A stretch of 39,043 nucleotides of DNA from Candidatus Omnitrophus magneticus. Lineage in GTDB: Bacteria > Omnitrophota > Gorgyraeia > Tantalellales > Tantalellaceae. Below, piece by piece: positions 34,078-39,043 of this stretch. A model generated the notes under the pieces. That model did not search any database. It was not told the origin of the DNA and was given only the letters and a program-made list of their open reading frames with translations. The position numbers and the translations under genes are program-made. The stretch spans positions 1-39,043 of the forward strand of contig JYNY01000495.1 of assembly GCA_000954095.1 (NCBI GenBank), given 5' to 3'. Each line of letters starts with the position of its first letter. The stretch's first letter is position 1.

Positions 34078-35352
34078 ATGAATATTTTAGTTATTGGTAG
34101 CGGCGGCAGGGAACACGCGTTATGTTGGAAAATACGGCAAAATAGTGATGTTAAAAATTTATATTGTATACCCGGAAACGCGGGAACAGACGGTATCGCC
34201 GATAACTATAATATTGATATTTTAGACAGTGTTACAATAAAAGCTTTTTGTGTTGAAAAAAAAGTGGACTTAGTTATTGTGGGGCCGGAACTTCCGTTAG
34301 CGCGCGGAATTACGGACGCGCTTGAAAATGCCGGCATTAAAGTTAGCGGGCCGTCATACGGAGCCGCGCGCATGGAGTCCAGTAAAATTTTTGCTAAAGA
34401 ATTTATGGGCAGATACGATATTCCCACAGCGCGTTTTAGAATATTTGACGATTTTAAAAAGGCCGAAGAATATATCAAATATATCGGCGCGCCGCTTGTG
34501 GTCAAGGTAGACGGCCTTGCGGGAGGAAAAGGTGTTATTGTAGCGATGACTACGGAAGAGGCGATATCCGCGGCCAAATCAATGCTGGATGATAAAATTT
34601 TTGGTTCTGCCGGAAATAAAATAATTGTCGAAGAATTTTTAAAAGGTGAAGAAGTTTCTATTCTCGCTTTTTCTGACGGGAAAAATATTATTCCTCTTGA
34701 GACAAGCCAAGATCATAAAAGAATTTATGAAGGTGATCATGGCCCTAATACCGGCGGGATGGGAGCGTATTCTCCGGCACCAGTGGTTAATGATGTTTTA
34801 ATGAAGGAGATAGAAAAAGTTATTTTGAAACCTACTATTGATGGCATGAGGGAAGAAGGGATGCCGTATAAAGGCGTGATTTACGCGGGTCTTATGCTGA
34901 CAAAAACAGGACCGAAGGTTTTAGAATTTAATGTGCGTTTCGGCGACCCTGAGGCGCAGGCATTGATTCCCCGTGTTAAGTCTGATATTGTGGATATTAT
35001 GCTTGGTACCGCGAATGGGGATATATCAGGGAAAACAATAGAATGGGATAAACGTTACGCGGTATGCGTTGTTATTTCTTCGAGCGGATATCCCGGCGAA
35101 TACGAGAAAGATAAATTAATTACAGGAATAGAGGACGCTGAAAGAGAAGGCGTTTTTGTCTTCCATGCCGGAACAAAAAAAGAAAATGGTAAAATTTATA
35201 GTAATGGCGGAAGGGTTCTTAATGTTGTCGCGCTTGGAGACACAATAGAGGAAGCCCGGCACAAAGTTTATAGCGGTGTTGAAAAAATAAATTTTGAAGG
35301 AATGTATTACAGAAAAGATATCGCGCATCGATTTTTAGAGAAAAAAATTTAG
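34078..35352 (+). CDS. purD: Phosphoribosylamine-glycine ligase (GAR synthetase)
   Basis: ATP-grasp ligase of 424 residues joining glycine to phosphoribosylamine. The N-terminal motif is LVIGSGGREHALCWKI. VVKVDGLAGGKGVIVA covers the nucleotide lid, HGPNTGGMGAYSPAPV is a family signature, and NVRFGDPEAQALIPRV ends the ATP-grasp core. A GGGAG site lies about eight bases before the ATG. It is co-directional and closely spaced with purM and purE. Confidence 0.96.
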   Translation: MNILVIGSGGREHALCWKIRQNSDVKNLYCIPGNAGTDGIADNYNIDILDSVTIKAFCVEKKVDLVIVGPELPLARGITDALENAGIKVSGPSYGAARMESSKIFAKEFMGRYDIPTARFRIFDDFKKAEEYIKYIGAPLVVKVDGLAGGKGVIVAMTTEEAISAAKSMLDDKIFGSAGNKIIVEEFLKGEEVSILAFSDGKNIIPLETSQDHKRIYEGDHGPNTGGMGAYSPAPVVNDVLMKEIEKVILKPTIDGMREEGMPYKGVIYAGLMLTKTGPKVLEFNVRFGDPEAQALIPRVKSDIVDIMLGTANGDISGKTIEWDKRYAVCVVISSSGYPGEYEKDKLITGIEDAEREGVFVFHAGTKKENGKIYSNGGRVLNVVALGDTIEEARHKVYSGVEKINFEGMYYRKDIAHRFLEKKI

Positions 35353-35366
35353 GGGGGAGGAGTAAT

Positions 35367-35873
35367 ATGTCAAAAAAATTTTTAGTATCTATTGTGATGG
35401 GCAGTGATTCTGATTTTCCTATTATGAAGGAGACATCGGAATTCTTAAAAAAATTTAATGTGCCGCACGACATAAAAATACTTTCCGCTCATAGATGCCC
35501 TGACGCTACATCTGAATTCGCTAAAATAGCAAGAGAGTATGGAATAAAGGTTATTATTGCCGCGGCAGGATGCGCCGCGCATTTAGCGGGGGTTATCGCG
35601 AGTCATACGATTCTTCCTGTCATAGGTGTTCCCATGGAAAGTAAACTTGATGGGTTAGTTTCTTTGCTTTCAATAGTCCAGATGCCGTCAGGAATTCCTG
35701 TAGCAACTGTAGCTATTGGAAAAGCTGGTGCTATTAACGCCGGTATTTTAGCAGTACAGATATTGGCTTTATCCGATGAGTCTTTGTCAAAAAAACTTGT
35801 TGAATATAAAAAAGAATTAGCCCAAAAAGTCGAAGAAAAAAATAGGATATTACAGACTGATGGTAAATTTTAA
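35367..35873 (+). CDS. purE: N5-carboxyaminoimidazole ribonucleotide mutase
   Basis: A 168-residue PurE with VMGSDSDFPIMKETSEFLKK, the active-site histidine loop SAHRCPD, the AAGCAAHLAGVIASHTILPV stretch and VQMPSGIPVATVAIGKAGAI. Its length and motifs fit the class I (mutase) form that normally works with PurK, but no purK is in the window. A GGGGGGAGGAG purine run precedes the ATG. It overlaps the phosphatase gene by 14 bp. Confidence 0.93.
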   Translation: MSKKFLVSIVMGSDSDFPIMKETSEFLKKFNVPHDIKILSAHRCPDATSEFAKIAREYGIKVIIAAAGCAAHLAGVIASHTILPVIGVPMESKLDGLVSLLSIVQMPSGIPVATVAIGKAGAINAGILAVQILALSDESLSKKLVEYKKELAQKVEEKNRILQTDGKF

Positions 35874-36321
35874 AAATATTTTATTTGTGTGCACCGGGAA
35901 TAGCTGTAGAAGTATAATGGCCGAGGCGTATTTCAATAAAAGAGTTGAAGAAAAAGGCCTTTGTGTCAAATCAAAATCAGCAGGCACTTTTGGTATTTAC
36001 GGATTAAAACCGTCGTTTGAAACAATTGAAGTTTTGAAGGAAGAAAAAATAGATTTTTATGATTATTTTTCAAAGCCGCTCACAAAGGATTTGGTAGATT
36101 GGGCGGATATTATTTTGGTTATGACTGCTGAGCATAGAGAAGGGGTTTTGGCCATAGCTCCTAACGCGAAAGAAAAAATAATTTTTTTGGGCAAGTTCCG
36201 AAAAAATCAGGGAGATGTTTCAATCCCTGATCCTATAGGCAGATCATTATCTTTTTATAGAGTCACGTTAAATATTATCAAACAATCAATAGAAGGATTG
36301 TTGGAAGAAAGTAATGGATAA
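35860..36321 (+). CDS. Low-molecular-weight protein phosphatase (YwlE/LMW-PTP family)
   Basis: A 153-residue phosphatase. The P-loop is at the N-terminus, VCTGNSCRSIMAE, with nucleophile Cys11 and Arg17. The general-acid aspartate is in VSIPDPIG. In Bacillus the order ywlE-rpiB-glyA is the same. YwlE removes phosphate from arginine and has Thr where tyrosine phosphatases usually have a larger residue; here that position is serine (CTGNSCR), so specificity is open. It overlaps purE by 14 bp and rpiB by 8 bp, so it is translated with metabolic genes. No arginine kinase mcsB is visible. Confidence 0.88.
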   Translation: MVNFKNILFVCTGNSCRSIMAEAYFNKRVEEKGLCVKSKSAGTFGIYGLKPSFETIEVLKEEKIDFYDYFSKPLTKDLVDWADIILVMTAEHREGVLAIAPNAKEKIIFLGKFRKNQGDVSIPDPIGRSLSFYRVTLNIIKQSIEGLLEESNG

Positions 36322-36775
36322 AAATATAGTTATAGCTTCTGACCATGGCGGATTTTTATTAAAAGAAAAAATTAAAAATTTTCTTTTAGCCAAAGGGTAT
36401 ATAGTTAAAGATGCCGGCACTAATTCTATAGAGCCGTGCGATTATCCGAAATTCGGTTTTTTAGCGGCTAAAGAAGTTTCTAAAAAAAAAGGCGCGAGGG
36501 GAATTGTTATTTGTAAAAGCGGTATAGGCATGAGTATTGTAGCTAATAAAATGCCGGGCGTCAGAGCGGCATTGTGCCATACAGTCGAGGACGCTCGTTC
36601 ATCTCGCGAACATAATGATGTCAATGTTTTAGCTTTATCCAGTAATAAATTGTCATTTAAAAAAGCTAACGGGATAATATGTGTGTGGCTTGACACCGCG
36701 TTTCTCGGTGATAGACACGCCAGAAGAGTTCAAGCAATAAAAGCAATGGAAAAGAAAATTTTTAACAAATGCTAA
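36314..36775 (+). CDS. rpiB: Ribose-5-phosphate isomerase B
   Basis: Interconverts ribose-5-phosphate and ribulose-5-phosphate, supplying the Prs substrate. It is 153 residues. IASDHGGFLLKEKI has the conserved Asp10-His11, GIVICKSGIGMSIVANK has catalytic Cys67, and SREHNDVNVLALSS closes the active site. The anion-hole segment reads CKSGIG, where CGTGIG or CGSGIG is common. It could in principle be a related LacA/B-type isomerase, but the context favours RpiB. Confidence 0.92.
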   Translation: MDKNIVIASDHGGFLLKEKIKNFLLAKGYIVKDAGTNSIEPCDYPKFGFLAAKEVSKKKGARGIVICKSGIGMSIVANKMPGVRAALCHTVEDARSSREHNDVNVLALSSNKLSFKKANGIICVWLDTAFLGDRHARRVQAIKAMEKKIFNKC

Positions 36776-36787
36776 GAAAGGAAAAAA

Positions 36788-38050
36788 ATGAGGCATTTAA
36801 AAAAAGTTGATCCTGAAATTTTTGATGCGGTTTTACGAGATACAAAACGTGAATATGAAGGCATAGAACTTATTGCGAGTGAAAATTTCGTGAGTAGAGC
36901 GGTTCTGGACGCGGTTTCATCATGCATGACGAATAAATACGCTGAAGGATATCCGCACGCGAGGTATTACGGCGGATGTGAGGTTGTTGATGTAGTGGAA
37001 GATATTGCGATAGCCCGCGCGAAACAGCTTTTCGGCGGCGAGCATGTTAATGTTCAGGCGCATTCAGGCTCGCAGGCGAATATGGCGGTTTATTTCGCGG
37101 TAGTGAAACCGGGAGACACTGTCCTAGCGATGGATTTAGCTTGCGGCGGACACCTTACGCACGGCCACAAAAAAAACTTTTCCGGGAAATATTTTAATAT
37201 GCAGTTTTACGGTGTAAGGCATGATACAGAAATGCTGGATTATGATGAAATCAGAAATAAAGCGCGCGAGTGTAAACCTAAAATGATAATAGCGGGCGCG
37301 TCAGCATATCCTAGAACGCTTGATTTTATTAAGTTTAGAGATATTGCGGATGAGGTTGGTGCTGTTTTAATGGTAGATATGGCGCATATAGCCGGGCTTG
37401 TCGCGGCGGGATTACATCCCAGCCCTGTTCCGTTAGCGGAATTTGTTACAACGACTACTCATAAAACTTTGCGCGGTCCGCGTTCAGGAATGGTTATTTG
37501 CAAACAAGCATTCGCGAAACGTATTGATTCTGAAATTTTTCCGGGCATACAGGGCGGTCCACTTATGCATGTTATCGCGGGAAAAGCAGTCGCATTTTTA
37601 GAAGCGCTAAAGCCGGAGTTTAAAGAGTATCAGAAAAATATTTTAAAAAACAGTAAAGTGCTTTCAGAAGAATTGAAAAGAAAAGGATACCGCGTTGTAT
37701 CCGGCGGAACAGATAATCATTTATTTTTAGTAGACCTTTCATTAAAAGGATTAACAGGAAAAGAAGCGGAACAGACGCTTGATAAAGCGGGTATTACAGT
37801 AAATAAAAATCTTATACCGTTTGATAAAAATAGTCCGTTTGTGACAAGCGGTATACGTGTCGGAACGCCGGCTGTTACAACCCGTGGAATGATGGAAAAA
37901 GATATGACAGTAGTAGCGCATCTTATGGATTCAGCGTTAAAGGCTAAAGATGATACAGCCGTAATTATCAAGGTGAGGGAAGAAGTAAAAAGTTTTTTAA
38001 AATCATTTCCTCTTTATAGCGATATTATAGATGAAATGAGTAGTTTATAA
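36788..38050 (+). CDS. glyA: Serine hydroxymethyltransferase
   Basis: PLP enzyme converting serine to glycine and 5,10-methylene-THF, 420 residues. SENFVS, the [19 protein letters not shown] block, [20 protein letters not shown] and [14 protein letters not shown] (PLP lysine Lys226) are all intact. It supplies glycine for PurD and one-carbon units for purine and dTMP synthesis, which fits its neighbours. The ATG has AAAGGA nearby and lies 12 bases after rpiB. Confidence 0.97.
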   Translation: MRHLKKVDPEIFDAVLRDTKREYEGIELIASENFVSRAVLDAVSSCMTNKYAEGYPHARYYGGCEVVDVVEDIAIARAKQLFGGEHVNVQAHSGSQANMAVYFAVVKPGDTVLAMDLACGGHLTHGHKKNFSGKYFNMQFYGVRHDTEMLDYDEIRNKARECKPKMIIAGASAYPRTLDFIKFRDIADEVGAVLMVDMAHIAGLVAAGLHPSPVPLAEFVTTTTHKTLRGPRSGMVICKQAFAKRIDSEIFPGIQGGPLMHVIAGKAVAFLEALKPEFKEYQKNILKNSKVLSEELKRKGYRVVSGGTDNHLFLVDLSLKGLTGKEAEQTLDKAGITVNKNLIPFDKNSPFVTSGIRVGTPAVTTRGMMEKDMTVVAHLMDSALKAKDDTAVIIKVREEVKSFLKSFPLYSDIIDEMSSL

Positions 38051-38068
38051 ATTTAGGATAATAAAATT

Positions 38069-38512
38069 ATGATGAATAGGCCTAGTTGGGATGAATATTT
38101 TAGGAGTATTGCCGAACTTGTAGCCACAAGGTCTACTTGTTTAAGGCGTAAGGTCGGAGCAGTGCTTGTAAAAGACAAGCATGTTTTAGCTACTGGATAT
38201 AATGGCGCGCCTTCAGGCGTGCCGCATTGTTTGGAGACAGGATGTCTTAGAGAAAAATTAAATGTGCCGTCAGGAGAAAGGCATGAACTCTGTAGGGCAT
38301 TACACGCGGAACAAAACGCTTTTCTACAGGCCGCCCGGTATGGCATAAGCGTTCTTGGCGCGACGCTTTACATAACAAATCAGCCGTGTGCTATCTGCGC
38401 TAAAATGATAATAAATGCGGGTATAAAAAAAGTAATTTATTCCGGAGATTATCCGGATTCATTTGCTCTTGAATTTTTAATTCAAAGCGGGATAGAACTT
38501 GTAAAAGTTTAA
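38069..38512 (+). CDS. dCMP deaminase (ComEB-type cytidine/deoxycytidylate deaminase)
   Basis: A 147-residue zinc deaminase. Zinc ligands and the proton shuttle are in HAEQNA (His79, Glu81) and PCAIC (Cys107, Cys110). [13 protein letters not shown] and the C-rich insert before HAE match deoxycytidylate deaminases, which feed dUMP to thymidylate synthesis. Two adjacent ATGs (38069, 38072) are possible starts. It lies 18 bases after glyA and is closed by a strong terminator. Confidence 0.92.
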   Translation: MMNRPSWDEYFRSIAELVATRSTCLRRKVGAVLVKDKHVLATGYNGAPSGVPHCLETGCLREKLNVPSGERHELCRALHAEQNAFLQAARYGISVLGATLYITNQPCAICAKMIINAGIKKVIYSGDYPDSFALEFLIQSGIELVKV

Positions 38513-38520
38513 TCTAAAAA

Positions 38521-38551
38521 TTGAGTTTCGCTATAGCGAAACTCAATTTTT
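38521..38551 (+). terminator. Intrinsic terminator after the dCMP deaminase gene
   Basis: TTGAGTTTCGC (38521-38531) and GCGAAACTCAA (38536-38546) form a perfect 11-bp stem with a TATA loop, followed by TTTTT (38547-38551) and preceded by AAAA, so the stem can extend and act in both directions. It ends the purD-to-deaminase transcription block. Confidence 0.92.
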
Positions 38552-38567
38552 ATGTTCAAGGATAAAT

Positions 38568-39043
38568 ATGAAATGTCCGCATTGCGGAAATAGTGAAGAT
38601 AAAGTTATCGACTCACGAATGAGCGCTGAAGGCGCGAGTATCAGGAGACGGCGCGAGTGTCTGGGATGCGGGAAACGTTTTACCACGTATGAATACATAG
38701 AAGACGCGCCGTTAATGGTAATTAAACGCGACGGCGCCCGCCAAAAATTTGATAGAGAACGGGTGAAAACCGGGATTATGAAAGCCTGCGAAAAGCGTCC
38801 TGTCAGCATGGAAACAATTGAGGCCGTAGTCGAAGAGATAGAACGCGAAGCCTTAAGAAAAGCCGATCATGAAATAAAGTCCACTGAAATAGGCGAAATG
38901 GTCATGGCGCGTTTGTATAATATTGATGAAGTCGCTTATGTCAGGTTTGCCTCAGTATACAGGCGTTTTAAAGATGTTTCGCATTTTATGGACGAATTGA
39001 AAAAATTTTTCCATTTTCTTTTTTTGTTCCGGCAGGGAAGAAC
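38568..39043 (+). CDS. nrdR: Transcriptional repressor NrdR (3' end beyond window)
   Basis: The ribonucleotide-reductase repressor. ATG 38568 begins [20 protein letters not shown]; the zinc ribbon uses Cys3, Cys6, Cys31 and Cys34 (CPHC and CLGC), followed by [11 protein letters not shown]. The ATP-cone domain follows ([52 protein letters not shown]). No stop appears before the window ends; 158 codons are visible, about the full length, so the stop is probably close. It lies immediately after the terminator and so needs its own promoter or readthrough. Codon GC content is higher than in its neighbours. Confidence 0.93.
   Translation, partial: MKCPHCGNSEDKVIDSRMSAEGASIRRRRECLGCGKRFTTYEYIEDAPLMVIKRDGARQKFDRERVKTGIMKACEKRPVSMETIEAVVEEIEREALRKADHEIKSTEIGEMVMARLYNIDEVAYVRFASVYRRFKDVSHFMDELKKFFHFLFLFRQGR

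Noticed and set aside
1..39043. CRISPR array, integrase or prophage structures
   Set aside because: No regularly spaced direct repeats, integrase or phage structural genes were seen; the IS fragment is the only mobile element.

Overview
The window is AT-rich (roughly one third GC by eye) and comes from a Gram-negative-type (diderm) bacterium. It encodes LpxC, BamA and a Skp/OmpH-like chaperone, plus Pel-like periplasmic and outer-membrane polysaccharide proteins. The mix of an exosortase, ArnT/PMT-type glycosyltransferase, archease/RtcB and the glmU-prs-ctc-pth-rpsF-ssb-rpsR-rplI-dnaB order would suit an uncultured lineage such as candidate phylum Omnitrophota. That assignment is inference from recalled gene orders and was not tested. 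Alanine GCG and the word CGCG are unusually frequent for such an AT-rich sequence.

Layout. (1) Positions 1-3903 form an accessory surface-polysaccharide fringe: the end of an IS4-family element, a GT2-like glycosyltransferase fragment whose end lies inside that element, an exosortase, and a divergent PMT/ArnT-like membrane glycosyltransferase. (2) Positions 4027-14957 are one tightly packed, partly overlapping same-strand array. It holds a degenerate receiver protein, a 1220-residue sensor histidine kinase with a degenerate GGDEF-like tail, two stand-alone receivers, a GH114-type glycosidase, a PelA-like deacetylase, a PelB-like TPR protein and a PelB-like outer-membrane barrel. It reads as a phosphorelay wired to a Pel-like polysaccharide modification and export module. 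PelA and PelB are each split into two polypeptides, and no polymerase (PelF/PelG) is in view. (3) A sigma-70-family factor with a disturbed start lies at 15096-15735. (4) Positions 16008-22434 are housekeeping genes: a short GlmU, Prs, L25, Pth, S6, SSB, S18, L9 and DnaB. (5) Positions 22437-27509 cover envelope and isoprenoid genes: BamA, Skp-like, LpxC, IspG. (6) Positions 27575-31450 carry ProRS, archease and RtcB. (7) Positions 31558-35873 are a purine set: PurB, PurM, PurD, PurE. (8) Positions 35860-39043 carry a low-molecular-weight protein phosphatase, RpiB, GlyA, a dCMP deaminase and NrdR, which runs off the window.

Three irregularities deserve attention. purM has an in-frame TAA at codon 3. 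The sigma-factor ATG with a perfect Shine-Dalgarno is one base out of frame with its gene. The two PelB-like genes share 122 bp that appears to encode a TPR in one frame and a signal peptide in the other.

No tRNA, rRNA or CRISPR array was recognised. No gene-free stretch exceeds about 300 bases; the longest is 15736-16007, which carries a strong promoter.
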